DNA of 64,000 nucleotides from Streptomyces avermitilis MA-4680 = NBRC 14893 (GCF_000009765.2 NC_003155.5:3286001-3350000), one strand, 5' to 3'. Positions 43,613 to 52,679 are shown, counted from the stretch's first letter. Notes: generated by a model not told the origin, from the letters alone. Numbers and translations are program-made.

Positions 43613-44653
43613 TCAGTTCTTCGGCTGCTGCTGGGTGATGCAGTGGATGCCCCCGCCTCCGGAGAAGATCGTACGGGCGTCCACCAGGGTCACCGTCCGC
43701 TCGGGGAACAGGCGGCGGAAGATCCCGGCCGCGGTCTCGTCGCGCGGATCGTCGAAGCCGCAGAGCACGACGCCGCCGTTGCACAGGTAGTGGTTGATGT
43801 AGGAGTAGTCGGCCCAGTGGCCGTCCGCCTCCAGGACCGTCGGGGCGGGCACCTCGACGACCTCGATGCGCCGGCCGTGCGCGTCGGTCGCCGCCTTCAG
43901 CAGGCCGATGACCTCCTTGCTGACCTCGTGGTCGGGGTGGGCCGGGTCCGGCTGGTGGTGCGCGACGACGACGCCGGGGCGGGCGAAGGCGGCGACGATG
44001 TCGACATGGCCGAGGGTGCCGAAGCCGTGCGGCGGGTAGTCGCCGGTCAGTCCGCGCGGCAGCCAGATCGCCTTGCTGGTCCCGAGGTGGGCGTGGATCT
44101 CCGTCTCGACCTGCTCGCGGGTCCAGCCGGGGTTGCGCTCGGCACCGAGCTGCACGGTCTCCGTGAGCAGGACCGTCCCCTCGCCGTCGACGTGGATCGC
44201 GCCGCCCTCGTTGACCAGCTTCGAGGCGTACGTCTTCGCGCCGGCGAGGTCACCGACGTACGCGGCGATCTTCGCGTCGTGCTCCCAGCGGGCCCAGCTC
44301 TGGGCGCCCCAGCCGTTGAACGTCCAGTCGACGGCGGCGAGTCCGCCCTTCCCGTCGGTCAGGAAGGTGGGACCGATGTCGCGCATCCAGGCGTCGTCGA
44401 GGTCGCGTTCGACGGTGTCGATGCCCGGGCCCAGCAGGTCTCGCGCCTCGGCCGACCGCCCCGGCCCGCACACGACGGTGACCGGCTCGAAGCGGCGTAT
44501 CGCGCGGGCCACATCCGCCCAGGCCCGGCACGACTCGGCGAGGTCGTCGGGGTGGTCGAAGGTGGGGTTGGGGCCCGGCCACGCCATCCAGGTGCGCTCG
44601 TGCGGGGTCCACTCGGCGGGCATGCGGAAGCCGTCGGCGGCGGGGGTGCTCAT
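43613..44653 (-). CDS. aguA: Agmatine deiminase
   Basis: Hydrolyses agmatine to N-carbamoylputrescine and ammonia. The 346-residue protein has the peptidyl-arginine-deiminase-fold motifs FRMPAEWTPHERTWMAWP, DDAWMRDIGPTF, FNGWG, LVNEGGAIHVDGEGT (Glu), and FGTLGHVDIVAAF (His), and the catalytic Cys338 in SGGGGIHCITQQQPK at the C-terminus. The start follows AAGGACCCGCC, right after the ureC stop, so the genes are co-transcribed. N-carbamoylputrescine amidohydrolase is not in the window. Confidence 0.94.
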   Translation of the reverse strand: MSTPAADGFRMPAEWTPHERTWMAWPGPNPTFDHPDDLAESCRAWADVARAIRRFEPVTVVCGPGRSAEARDLLGPGIDTVERDLDDAWMRDIGPTFLTDGKGGLAAVDWTFNGWGAQSWARWEHDAKIAAYVGDLAGAKTYASKLVNEGGAIHVDGEGTVLLTETVQLGAERNPGWTREQVETEIHAHLGTSKAIWLPRGLTGDYPPHGFGTLGHVDIVAAFARPGVVVAHHQPDPAHPDHEVSKEVIGLLKAATDAHGRRIEVVEVPAPTVLEADGHWADYSYINHYLCNGGVVLCGFDDPRDETAAGIFRRLFPERTVTLVDARTIFSGGGGIHCITQQQPKN

Positions 44654-44662
44654 GGCGGGTCC

Positions 44663-46333
44663 TTAGAGGAAGTACAGGCGGTTGAGGGAGACCGAGTCGG
44701 CGGGCTCGGAACGGATCGGGTCGCCGTCGAGGGTGACCAGGCCGGTGCGCTGGTCGACGTCGACCGCTCCGGTGCGGGAGTTGAGGCGCAGGTCGGCGGG
44801 GCCGATGCCGCGGGTGCCGCGCACGGCGACCCTCCGTCGGCGGGTCGGCATCCGGTCGTTGCCCTGGTCGAGCGCCGCCTGCGCCACGAAGGCCACCGAG
44901 ATCTCGGCGGGCGTCGCCCCGTGCGCCCCGAACTGCGGCCCGAGGACGAGGGGTTCGCAGGTGTCGGTCGCGGCGTTCGGGTCGCCCACGACCCCGTACG
45001 CGGGGAAGCCCGACTTGAGTACGAGCTGCGGCTTGGCGCCGAAGAACTCCGGGCGCCACAGCACGATGTCGGCGAGCTTGCCGACCTCGATCGAGCCGAC
45101 CTCGTGGGCGAGCCCGTGCGCGAGGGCGGGGTTGATGGTCAGCTTGGCCAGGTAACGCAGGACGCGCGCGTTGTCGTGGTCCTCGGGGGCGCCGAACTCG
45201 GCCTTCATCTTCCCGGCCATCGCGAAGGTCCGTCGCACGGTCTCGCCCGCCCGCCCCATGCCCTGCGCGTCCGACGAGGTGATGCCGATCGCGCCCAGGT
45301 CGTGCAGCACGTCCTCGGCGCCCATGGTCCCGGCCCGGATCCGGTCGCGGGCCATGGCGGCGTCGCCGGGCAGGTCGGGCTTGAGGTCGTGGACGGAGAC
45401 GATCATCCCGTAGTGCTCGGCGACCGCGTCCCGGCCGAAGGGCAGGGTCGGGTTGGTGGACGAGCCGATGACGTTCGGGACGCCCGCCATCTTCAGCACG
45501 TTCGGTACGTGCCCGCCGCCGCAGCCCTCGATGTGGAAGGCGTGGATGGTGCGCCCGTCGAGGACCCGCAGGGTGTCCTCGACCGAGAGGCACTCGTTCA
45601 GTCCGTCGCTGTGCAGGGCGACCTGCACATCGTGCTCCTCGGCGACGCGCAGCGCGGTGTCGAGGGCACGGGTGTGGGCGCCCATGTCCTCGTGGACCTT
45701 GAAGCCGGACGCGCCGCCCTCGGCGAGTGCCTCGACCAGGGGCGCCGGGTCGGACGACGAACCCCGGCCCAGGAAGCCGATGTTGACCGGCCAGGCGTCG
45801 AAGGCGCTGAACGCGTGCCGCAGCGCCCAGGGCGAGTTGACGCCGACGCCCCACACGGGCCCGAACTCCTGGCCGATGACCGTGGTCACGCCGGAGGCGA
45901 GGGAGGCCTCCATGATGCGCGGCGACAGCAGGTGGACGTGGGTGTCGACGGCTCCGGCGGTGGCGATCAGCCCCTCTCCGGAGACGATGGACGTGCCGGT
46001 GCCGACCACGACGTCGACCCCGGCGAGGGTGTCGGGGTTCCCGGCCCGTCCGATCGAGCAGATCCGGCCTTCCCGGATCCCGATGGACACCTTCCGGATG
46101 CCCTGCGCCGCGTCGATCACGACGACATTGCTGATGACGACGTCACAGGTGTCGCGGACGGCCGCGGCCTTGAGGTGCAGTCCGTCGCGGGCGGTCTTGC
46201 CGAACCCGGCGAGGAACTCGTCCCCGTACTGCTGGGCGTCGGACTCGACGCGGATCGTCAGCCCCGAGTCGCCGAGGCGGACCCGGTCGCCGGCCCGGGG
46301 GCCGTGGGTGGCGGCGTATGCGTAGGGATTCAT
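44663..46333 (-). CDS. ureC: Divergent urease-like alpha subunit (UreC type)
   Basis: A 556-residue amidohydrolase of the urease alpha family. Nickel ligands are all seen: His132 and His134 (DTHVH), carbamylated Lys212 and Asp216 region (GFKVHEDMG), His241 (ALHSDGLNE), His267 (HIEGCGGGH) and Asp355 (SSDAQ). The active-site flap, normally MVCHHL, is replaced by IVSVHDL: the flap Cys (319 in Klebsiella numbering) is Val314, while the next His is kept. It overlaps ureAB by four bases and precedes aguA. No ureDEFG accessory genes are near. It belongs to the orphan second urease set of Streptomyces; true urease activity is uncertain. Confidence 0.9.
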   Translation of the reverse strand: MNPYAYAATHGPRAGDRVRLGDSGLTIRVESDAQQYGDEFLAGFGKTARDGLHLKAAAVRDTCDVVISNVVVIDAAQGIRKVSIGIREGRICSIGRAGNPDTLAGVDVVVGTGTSIVSGEGLIATAGAVDTHVHLLSPRIMEASLASGVTTVIGQEFGPVWGVGVNSPWALRHAFSAFDAWPVNIGFLGRGSSSDPAPLVEALAEGGASGFKVHEDMGAHTRALDTALRVAEEHDVQVALHSDGLNECLSVEDTLRVLDGRTIHAFHIEGCGGGHVPNVLKMAGVPNVIGSSTNPTLPFGRDAVAEHYGMIVSVHDLKPDLPGDAAMARDRIRAGTMGAEDVLHDLGAIGITSSDAQGMGRAGETVRRTFAMAGKMKAEFGAPEDHDNARVLRYLAKLTINPALAHGLAHEVGSIEVGKLADIVLWRPEFFGAKPQLVLKSGFPAYGVVGDPNAATDTCEPLVLGPQFGAHGATPAEISVAFVAQAALDQGNDRMPTRRRRVAVRGTRGIGPADLRLNSRTGAVDVDQRTGLVTLDGDPIRSEPADSVSLNRLYFL

Positions 46334-47013
46334 CGCTGCTCGACTCCGAGATATCCGCAGGCGGCGGCCCTGCGCAGGGCCTCTTCCTTCGCCCCAGGCG
46401 CGTCCAGCGGCCCGTCGACCAGACCGGCGAACCCGATCGCGATCCGGTCGCCGCCGACGGGCACGAGCCCGATCTCGACGCTCTCCCCCGGCCCGAACCG
46501 CACCGATGAGCCCGCGGGCACGGCCGCCCGCATGCCGTAGGCGGCCGCGCGGTCGAAGTCGAGCCGCGGGTTGGCCTCGAAGAAGTGGAAGTGGGAGGTG
46601 ACGGAGACGGGCACGGTGGCCGTGTTGGTGACGAGCACCCGTACGACGGCCTCGGGCTCGGTGTGTTCCGGCCCCGGCAGCAGCGCGCCCGGAGCCTGGT
46701 CGCCCAGCCCTCCCCCGATCGGGTCGGTCACCACCGCGAGCCGCGAACCGTCGTCGAAGACAGCCTCGACATGCACCTCGGTGACGATGTCGGCGACGCC
46801 CGGCAGTACGTCGTCCGGGCCGAGCACGGCTCGCGCGGCGGCGATCGCCTCGGCGAGCCGGCGCCCGTCCCGGGCGGCCTCACAGACGGTGTCGGCGATG
46901 AGAGCGGTCGCCTCCGGCACATTGAGCCGAAGACCGCGCGCCCTGCGCGCCCGGGCCAGCTCCGCGGCCCCGAAGAGCAGCAGCCGGTCACGTTCCGTGG
47001 GGGTCAGCCGCAC
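46330..47013 (-). CDS. ureAB: Fused urease gamma-beta subunit
   Basis: A 227-residue natural fusion. Residues 1-100 are UreA-like (MRLTPTERDRLLLFGAAELA, then LNVPEATALIADTVCEAARD). Residues about 108-215 are UreB-like (GALLPGPEH, VTNTATVPVSVTSHFHFFEA, NPRLDFDRAAAYGMR and SVRFGPGESVEIGLVPVGGD). Fused ureAB genes occur in other bacteria. ATG ends overlap ureC (46330-46333). It is the first gene of the operon. The start ATG/GTG at 47013 follows AAGGAGGTGTCGTTC. Confidence 0.93.
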   Translation of the reverse strand: MRLTPTERDRLLLFGAAELARARRARGLRLNVPEATALIADTVCEAARDGRRLAEAIAAARAVLGPDDVLPGVADIVTEVHVEAVFDDGSRLAVVTDPIGGGLGDQAPGALLPGPEHTEPEAVVRVLVTNTATVPVSVTSHFHFFEANPRLDFDRAAAYGMRAAVPAGSSVRFGPGESVEIGLVPVGGDRIAIGFAGLVDGPLDAPGAKEEALRRAAACGYLGVEQR

Positions 47014-47043
47014 GTGAACGACACCTCCTTGCGTTTCCGCGAT

Positions 47044-47060
47044 TTAGAGCACCACTCTAA
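47044..47060. promoter_or_regulatory. Candidate operator of the ureAB operon
   Basis: A 6-bp perfect inverted repeat TTAGAG-CACCA-CTCTAA 30 bp before the ureAB start codon. Symmetry and size suit a TetR dimer; the operon encodes a TetR protein. Confidence 0.55.
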
Positions 47061-47180
47061 CCACGACACTCGCCGAACGGGAACATTGATCCATGAACTT
47101 GGGTCATGTCACATTGAACACTGCTCAAACATCGCGCCGGCCGACCTCGCCGATCACCCGCAAGCCCCCGGGTACACGAC

Positions 47181-47216
47181 AGGGCCGCCGCGGACCCTTG
47201 AGTCCGCGGCGGCCCT
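47181..47216 (-). terminator. Terminator after ilvE
   Basis: A perfect 15-bp stem (AGGGCCGCCGCGGAC and complement) with a 6-base loop, 34 bases beyond the ilvE stop. Confidence 0.9.
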
Positions 47217-47250
47217 GAACAGCCATGAGTGAGGGCGAGGCCCTGTCGGT

Positions 47251-48339
47251 CTAGCCCAGCGGGTGCATCCAGCCGTGCTTGTCCTCGCCGATGCCGCGCT
47301 GGATGTCGAGGAGGGCCTCGCGCAGCTTCAGGGTGACCTCGCCCGGCTCACCGCCCGAGTGCTGCCACTCGGCGCTGCTGCGCTTGACCGTGCCGACCGG
47401 CGTGATGACCGCGGCCGTACCGCAGGCGAAGACCTCGGTCAGCGTGCCGTTCTCGGTGTCGGCCTGCCACTGGTCGATGGAGACGCGGCCCTCCTCGGAC
47501 TCGTAGCCCAGGTCACGGGCGACCGAGAGCAGGGAGTCGCGGGTGACGCCCGCGAGGAGGGAGCCGGTCAGGGCGGGCGTGATGATCTTGTTCCCGTACA
47601 CGAAGTACAGGTTCATGCCGCCGAGCTCCTCCACCCACTTGTGCTCGACCGCGTCGAGGTACGCGACCTGGGCGCAGCCCTTCTCGGCGGCCTCGGCCTG
47701 CGCGAGCAGCGACGCGGCGTAGTTGCCGCCGGTCTTGGCGTCACCCATGCCGCCGGGGACGGCGCGCACGCGGTCCTCGGAGAGCCAGATCGAGACCGGC
47801 TTCACGCCGCCCGGGAAGTACGCGCCCGCCGGGGACGCGATGACGAGGAAGAGGTACTCGTTGGCGGGCTTCACGCCCAGGCCGACCTCGGTCGCGATCA
47901 TGAACGGGCGCAGATAGAGGGATTCCTCGCCGCCGTGCGCCGGCACCCACGACGCGTCCTGCTGGACCAGCACGTCGCACGCCTCGATGAACGTCTCGAC
48001 CGGCAGCTCCGGCATTCCGAGGCGGCGGGCCGAGGCCTGGAAGCGCTTGGCGTTCATGTCGGGGCGGAAGGAGGCCACCGAGCCGTCGGGCTGGCGGTAC
48101 GCCTTCAGGCCCTCGAAGATCTCCTGCGCGTAGTGCAGGACCATGGTGGCCGGGTCGAGGGAGAGCGGGGCGTACGGAACGAGCTGGCCGTCGTGCCAGC
48201 CGCGTCCCTCCGTCCACTTGATCGTCACCATGTGGTCGGTGAAGTGGCGGCCGAATCCGGGGCTGGCCAGGATCGCCTCGCGCTCCGCGTCGGAGAGCGG
48301 ACTGGCGGAGGGCTTGAGCTCGATCGTGGGCGTCGTCAT
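47251..48339 (-). CDS. ilvE: Branched-chain amino-acid aminotransferase
   Basis: PLP fold-type IV transaminase for the last step of Leu, Ile and Val synthesis and the first step of their degradation. The 362-residue protein has [68 protein letters not shown] (PLP Lys), [14 protein letters not shown] and [16 protein letters not shown] chose ATG at 48339, preceded by GAAGGACAACCACTC. A short upstream ORF overlaps this start codon (next entry). The gene neighbours leuB, which transcribes in the same direction. Confidence 0.96.
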   Translation of the reverse strand: MTTPTIELKPSASPLSDAEREAILASPGFGRHFTDHMVTIKWTEGRGWHDGQLVPYAPLSLDPATMVLHYAQEIFEGLKAYRQPDGSVASFRPDMNAKRFQASARRLGMPELPVETFIEACDVLVQQDASWVPAHGGEESLYLRPFMIATEVGLGVKPANEYLFLVIASPAGAYFPGGVKPVSIWLSEDRVRAVPGGMGDAKTGGNYAASLLAQAEAAEKGCAQVAYLDAVEHKWVEELGGMNLYFVYGNKIITPALTGSLLAGVTRDSLLSVARDLGYESEEGRVSIDQWQADTENGTLTEVFACGTAAVITPVGTVKRSSAEWQHSGGEPGEVTLKLREALLDIQRGIGEDKHGWMHPLG

Positions 48340-48431
48340 GAGTGGTTGTCCTTCACCGGTTGTGTGTGGCGGGCCGCGCTCACGCCCGTACCGCCAGTGG
48401 CCAGTGCGTGGACGTCCGAGCATTCCCTCAT
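48336..48431 (-). CDS. Candidate uORF coupled to ilvE
   Basis: A 31-codon ORF ([20 protein letters not shown], then [11 protein letters not shown]) whose TGA overlaps the ilvE ATG as ATGA, the coupling arrangement. GGAG lies eight bases before its ATG. The peptide is not rich in branched-chain residues, so attenuation by Leu/Ile/Val is not obvious. It may be a chance frame. Confidence 0.35.
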   Translation of the reverse strand: MRECSDVHALATGGTGVSAARHTQPVKDNHS

Positions 48432-48546
48432 TCCGCGGCTCCGCGTTCGATTATCGCTCGCGGTTCGCCGTGGCTGTGAACGGTGTGCGTGCGGCCCAGG
48501 GAAGTGCCCAGGGGTTGATGGTGGCACCCGGCGAGGGCATAGGAAA

Positions 48547-48577
48547 AGCCGCCGGGTGCGGATGCGACCCGGCGGCT
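48547..48577 (-). terminator. Terminator after leuB
   Basis: An 11-bp stem (AGCCGCCGGGT and complement) with 9-base loop, followed by a short T run on the minus strand, 28 bases beyond the leuB stop. Confidence 0.8.
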
Positions 48578-48605
48578 GTCTCTCAAAGGGCAGTGGCGCG
48601 GCGGG

Positions 48606-49649
48606 TCAGCCTGCTACTCGTACGGTGAGCGCGTCACCGATCTCGTCGGTGCTGCGGGCGGGCTTGCCCACACGCTCCGCGAGGTCGGCGGAGACGGCCT
48701 CCTCGATACGCGCGGCCTCGGCCTCGTAGCCGAGGTGGCGCAGCAGGAGGGCGACGGACAGGATCGTGGCGGACGGGTCCGCCTTGCCCTGGCCGGCGAT
48801 GTCGGGTGCCGAGCCGTGCACGGGCTCGAACATCGACGGGTACGCGCCGGACGGGTTGATGTTGCCGGAGGCGGCGACTCCGATGCCGCCGGAGATCGCC
48901 GCGGCGAGGTCGGTGATGATGTCACCGAAGAGGTTGTCGGTGACGATCACGTCGAAGCGCTCGGGCTGCGTGACGAGGTAGATGGTCGCCGCGTCCACGT
49001 GCATGTACTCGGTGGTGACGTCCGGGAACTCCTCGCCCACCTTGTTGAAGATGTCCGTCCACAGGTGACCGGCGTGCACGAGCACGTTGTTCTTGTGGAC
49101 GAGCGCCAGCTTCTTGCGGGGGCGGGCCTGGGCGCGGGCATAGGCGTCGCGCACCACGCGCTCGATGCCGAAGGCGGTGTTCAGCGAGACCTCGGTGGCG
49201 ACCGCGTGCGGGGTGCCGGTGCGGATGGTGCCGCCGTTGCCGGTGTACGGGCCTTCGGTGCCCTCGCGCACCACCACGAAGTCGATCTCGGGCTGGCCGG
49301 CGAGCGGGGTCTCGACGCCGGGGAGCAGCTTCGAGGGCCGCAGGTTGACGTGGTGGTCGAAGGCGAAGCGCAGCTTGAGCAGGAAGCCGCGCTCCAGGAC
49401 GCCGGACGGGACCGACGGGTCGCCGATCGCGCCGAGCAGGATCGCGTCGTGCTGCTTCAGGGCGTCGAGGTCGGCGTCGGTGAGGGTCTCACCGGTGGCG
49501 TGGTAGCGCCGGGCGCCGAAGTCGAACTCCTTGGTCTCCAGCTTCACGTCCGAGGGAAGGGCGGCGGAGAGGACCTTGAGCCCCTGGGCCACGACCTCCT
49601 GGCCGATGCCGTCACCGGGAATCACTGCGAGATTGATGCTGCGAGCCAT
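48606..49649 (-). CDS. leuB: 3-isopropylmalate dehydrogenase
   Basis: Oxidatively decarboxylates 3-isopropylmalate in leucine synthesis. The 347-residue protein has [54 protein letters not shown] and the family signature [20 protein letters not shown], then [21 protein letters not shown] chose ATG at 49649; AAGGAG lies 12 bases upstream. It lies upstream of ilvE on the same strand; a terminator separates them. Confidence 0.96.
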   Translation of the reverse strand: MARSINLAVIPGDGIGQEVVAQGLKVLSAALPSDVKLETKEFDFGARRYHATGETLTDADLDALKQHDAILLGAIGDPSVPSGVLERGFLLKLRFAFDHHVNLRPSKLLPGVETPLAGQPEIDFVVVREGTEGPYTGNGGTIRTGTPHAVATEVSLNTAFGIERVVRDAYARAQARPRKKLALVHKNNVLVHAGHLWTDIFNKVGEEFPDVTTEYMHVDAATIYLVTQPERFDVIVTDNLFGDIITDLAAAISGGIGVAASGNINPSGAYPSMFEPVHGSAPDIAGQGKADPSATILSVALLLRHLGYEAEAARIEEAVSADLAERVGKPARSTDEIGDALTVRVAG

Positions 49650-49802
49650 GACGGCACCGTACTCCTTGTCCCATGGGATGACACGGGGTGTCCGCGATAC
49701 GGACACATCGGGGTGGCCGTACACGCCTCACGGGTCAATCCGTCGGCTGCCGTTCACCCGTACGTTTGGCGGTCGTTGGGCTTCGCTGGGAAGTTCACCG
49801 GC

Positions 49803-51362
49803 ATGGACACCCCGAACGTCGGCATCCCCGAGCGGCTCGCGCGCCGTATGAGCATGGCGGAGCAGTACGAGTACCTGCGTACGAAGCTGTCCCGGCGTGG
49901 CGTGCTGCTGACCGCGGGCGGGGTGGCCGGCGGGCTGCTGACCGGCTGTGCCGGGTCGGGCACGGCAACCGGTACCCCGTCGTCCGCGCCCGCCACCGGG
50001 ACGGTGCACGGCTCCGCCGTGGCCCCCTTCGGCCGCCATCTCGCCTTCGGCGCGGATCCGAAGACACAGATGCGGATCTCGTGGCAGGTGCCGCTCGCGG
50101 TCCAAAAGCCGTATGTACGGGTGGGGCTGAAGCCCACCGACCTGAGCCGGAGGATGGCGGCCGAGGTCCGGGATCTGCACACGCCGGGGCTGACCGGGCA
50201 GCGGTTCGCGGTGGACCAGTACTACCTGCACGCGGCCCTCGACGGCCTCAGGCCCGGTACGCGGTACTACTACGGGGTCGGGCACGACGGCTTCGACCCG
50301 GCGTCCCGGGAGCGGCTGTCCACGGTCGGCTCCTTCCGTACGGCGCCCGCGGCTCCGGAGACGTTCGTGTTCACCGCCTTCGGCGACCAGGGGGTGAGCT
50401 ACGACGCGCTCGCCAACGACAAGGTGATCCTCGGCCGCCACCCGTCCTTCCACCTCCACGCGGGCGACATCTGCTACGCGGACACGACCGGGCACGGCGA
50501 GGAGTCGGACATCTACGACCCCCGGGTCTGGGACCAGTTCCTCGCGCAGACCGAGTCGGTGGCGAAGTCGGTGCCGTGGATGGTGACGACCGGCAACCAC
50601 GACATGGAGGCGTGGTACTCGCCGAACGGGTACGGCGGCCAGTCGGCGCGCTGGACGCTCCCGGACAACGGCTTCGACCCGCAGAAGGCGCCGGGCGTCT
50701 ACTCGTTCACCTACGGCAATGTCGGGATCGTGGCGCTGGACGCGAACGACGTGTCGTACGAGATTCCCGCCAACAAGGGCTTTACGGGCGGTCGGCAGAC
50801 GGCCTGGCTCGACCGGCGGCTCGGCGAACTGCGCGCGTCGGCCTCGGTGGACTTCGTCGTGGTCTTCTTCCACCACTGCGCGTACTCGACCTCGACGCAC
50901 GCCTCCGACGGCGGCGTGCGGGACGCGTGGCTGCCGCTGTTCGCCAAGCACCAGGTGGACCTGGTGATCAACGGGCACAACCATGTGTACGAGCGGACCG
51001 ACGCCATCAAGGGCGGCCGCGTCGGCAGGGCGGTCCCGGTCGGCGCGTCGACCGACCCGACGCGGGACGGGATCGTGTACGTCACGGCGGGCGGCGCGGG
51101 CAAGAGCCTGTACAGCTTCCCCGACGGGGTCAAGGACAGCTACGAGGGGAACGTGGCCGACCGCGAGTCCGTGGACACCTTCCACTGGACCGAGGCGCGC
51201 CATCGCAAACACGACACCGTGGAGTGGTCTCGGGTGCGCTACACCGGCTTCTCGTTCCTCTCGGTGGAGGCGGAGACCGGCGCGGCGGCGAAGCTCAAGG
51301 TGTCGGCGCTGGCGCAGAGCGGCGAGCGGATCGACTACTTCGAGGTGCGGCGCGGGGCGTGA
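49803..51362 (+). CDS. Tat-exported lipoprotein phosphatase, purple-acid type
   Basis: A 519-residue metallophosphoesterase. The signal SRRGVLLTAGGVAGGLLTGC combines a twin-arginine start with a lipobox (LTGC), so it is probably a Tat lipoprotein. A fibronectin-like domain (about 60-160, RISWQVPLAVQKPYVRVGLK) precedes the catalytic domain: TAFGDQGVSYD, LHAGDICYAD, TTGNHDMEAW, FFHHCAYS and INGHNHVYERTD, the five metal-binding blocks. It likely releases phosphate from organic esters outside the cell. Start ATG at 49803; the frame is open far upstream, but that is the shadow of leuB. No Pho box was identified. Confidence 0.9.
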   Translation: MDTPNVGIPERLARRMSMAEQYEYLRTKLSRRGVLLTAGGVAGGLLTGCAGSGTATGTPSSAPATGTVHGSAVAPFGRHLAFGADPKTQMRISWQVPLAVQKPYVRVGLKPTDLSRRMAAEVRDLHTPGLTGQRFAVDQYYLHAALDGLRPGTRYYYGVGHDGFDPASRERLSTVGSFRTAPAAPETFVFTAFGDQGVSYDALANDKVILGRHPSFHLHAGDICYADTTGHGEESDIYDPRVWDQFLAQTESVAKSVPWMVTTGNHDMEAWYSPNGYGGQSARWTLPDNGFDPQKAPGVYSFTYGNVGIVALDANDVSYEIPANKGFTGGRQTAWLDRRLGELRASASVDFVVVFFHHCAYSTSTHASDGGVRDAWLPLFAKHQVDLVINGHNHVYERTDAIKGGRVGRAVPVGASTDPTRDGIVYVTAGGAGKSLYSFPDGVKDSYEGNVADRESVDTFHWTEARHRKHDTVEWSRVRYTGFSFLSVEAETGAAAKLKVSALAQSGERIDYFEVRRGA

Positions 51363-51467
51363 AGGTCCGAGGTGCGGTGCGGGGCGTGAGCCCATGGCTC
51401 ACGGCCGCGCCGCACCCCGTGCGGGCGCGGCTCCCGGCTACCTGGTGATGCCCAGTGAGGGCGGGGT

Positions 51468-51599
51468 TCAGTGCCCGGTCTTCCCGCCGTTGTCCCGGCG
51501 GTCGAGGGCGCGCTGGAGGGCTGCGGCGGCGTTCTTGCGGTCGGATTCGCTCGCAGGGGAGATGTGACGGACTCGGCGGCGGACGGTCGTCTCGGCCAT
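51468..51599 (-). CDS. Small protein, 43 residues, conserved type
   Basis: A 43-codon gene from ATG at 51599 (preceded by GAAGGAGTCGATTTCCC) to TGA at 51468. It reads MAETTVRRRVRHISPASESD, then RKNAAAALQRALDRRDNGGK, a basic then amphipathic helical peptide. Short proteins of this type are common in Streptomyces. The strong site and high GC3 support translation. Function unknown. Confidence 0.75.
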   Translation of the reverse strand: MAETTVRRRVRHISPASESDRKNAAAALQRALDRRDNGGKTGH

Positions 51600-52017
51600 G
51601 GGAAATCGACTCCTTCGAAATTCCGGGAGCGGAAAGGGGTTACGAGACGCCGGATGGGGCGGGGAGCGGTGCCGCAGGGGTTGCCTGCCAGGGGCTCCGG
51701 CTCACGACCGCCATTCGCTTGATCGAGCGAGACGTTCGGCTCCTACAAAACTAAGCGAGAGGCGCGCATCTGTCTCTACAGTTAGTCGGACTTCCTACTA
51801 TCTGAGACGGCGGATCGGGTCACACTCGCCTGACCTGCGGTGATTGTTCGGGCGGCATCACCCGCCGCGGGATGCAGCCGCAGGGCAGCGACTCCCTGGC
51901 CGGCGCCCGGTCCGGGACCGTCCCGGACCGCGACCGCCCGCGACGGCGACCAGCCCGCCCCCGCCGACGCCGAGGCCTCTCCCCAGACCGGGCGCGTTCC
52001 CGTGCCGGGCGTCTTCG
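51600..52017. promoter_or_regulatory. Gene-free region with AT-rich patch
   Basis: 418 bases with no convincing gene. 51750-51810 is AT-rich for this genome (tacaaaactaagc, gttagtcgg, cctactatctgag) and probably carries promoters for the 43-codon gene. TTGTAGGAGCCGAAC, read on the minus strand at 51734-51748, is almost identical to a motif before accB. The frames from 51840 onward are Pro/Arg-rich shadows. Confidence 0.4.
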
Positions 52018-52557
52018 TCAGAGCACGTCACCGTCGCGCCAGTCGAAGACCAGGTCGTACGCCGGGTCGAGGGGGCCGGCCCCCGCGGCGCGCACGAAGG
52101 TGCTGCCTTCCTCCCCCGGCAGGCGCACGATGCCGTCGGGGCCGAGCGCGCCGATCCGGCCCGGCCAGACCTGCCAGCCCCGGGCCGCGTACAGGGCGGC
52201 CCCCTTCTCGCTCGCCGAGAGCGCCCCGAGGTCGTACGCCCCCTCCACGATCCGCTCCAGCTCGGCCATCACCCGCCCGCCCAGACCGCTCCGGCGTGCC
52301 TCGGCACGGACCCCGACCGCCTCCACGTAGCCGACGCGCAGCGAGCGGCCGCGGTGCAGCACGCGGCGCTGAATGACGGAGCCGTGGGCCGCGAGCCCCC
52401 GCGCGTCGTACACGAGGACGTGGAGACCACCGAGCCCGTGGTCCCAGTCCTCGTCGTCAAAGCCCCCCTCGAAGGCGCCGTCCAACAAGGAGCGGACGGA
52501 ACGGAGTTCGGCGGCGGTGAGATCCACGGTATGGGCGGTACGGAGTCGGATGGCCAT
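52018..52557 (-). CDS. AAC(2')-like GNAT N-acetyltransferase
   Basis: A 179-residue GNAT acetyltransferase of the aminoglycoside 2'-N-acetyltransferase type. Evidence is the family layout: LRTAHTVDLTAAELRSVRSL, DGAFEGGFDDEDWDHGLGGL and HVLVYDARGLAAHGSVIQRR, then the acetyl-CoA motif RRSGLGGRVMAELERIV, AYDLGALSASEKGAALYAAR and the tail PAYDLVFDWRDGDVL. Known AAC(2') proteins are about 180 residues. It might acetylate an amino sugar or aminoglycoside; resistance is not proven and many chromosomal copies have other roles. ATG at 52557. It is divergent from the alpha/beta hydrolase gene. Confidence 0.8.
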   Translation of the reverse strand: MAIRLRTAHTVDLTAAELRSVRSLLDGAFEGGFDDEDWDHGLGGLHVLVYDARGLAAHGSVIQRRVLHRGRSLRVGYVEAVGVRAEARRSGLGGRVMAELERIVEGAYDLGALSASEKGAALYAARGWQVWPGRIGALGPDGIVRLPGEEGSTFVRAAGAGPLDPAYDLVFDWRDGDVL

Positions 52558-52679
52558 CGGCCCAGTATCGCGGACACCCACCACCACCTAACCCCTCATT
52601 AACTCTTGACTGGTTAGATATGGGCGTGGTGGACTGAACGCCACCACCAAAAAGGGTTTCAGAGGTTAGGGGCGCGTAC

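Noticed and set aside
51844..52602. Plus-strand gene opposite the acetyltransferase
   Set aside because: Pro/Arg-rich N-terminus and the mirror of a gene with clear family motifs; start lacks a ribosome-binding site.
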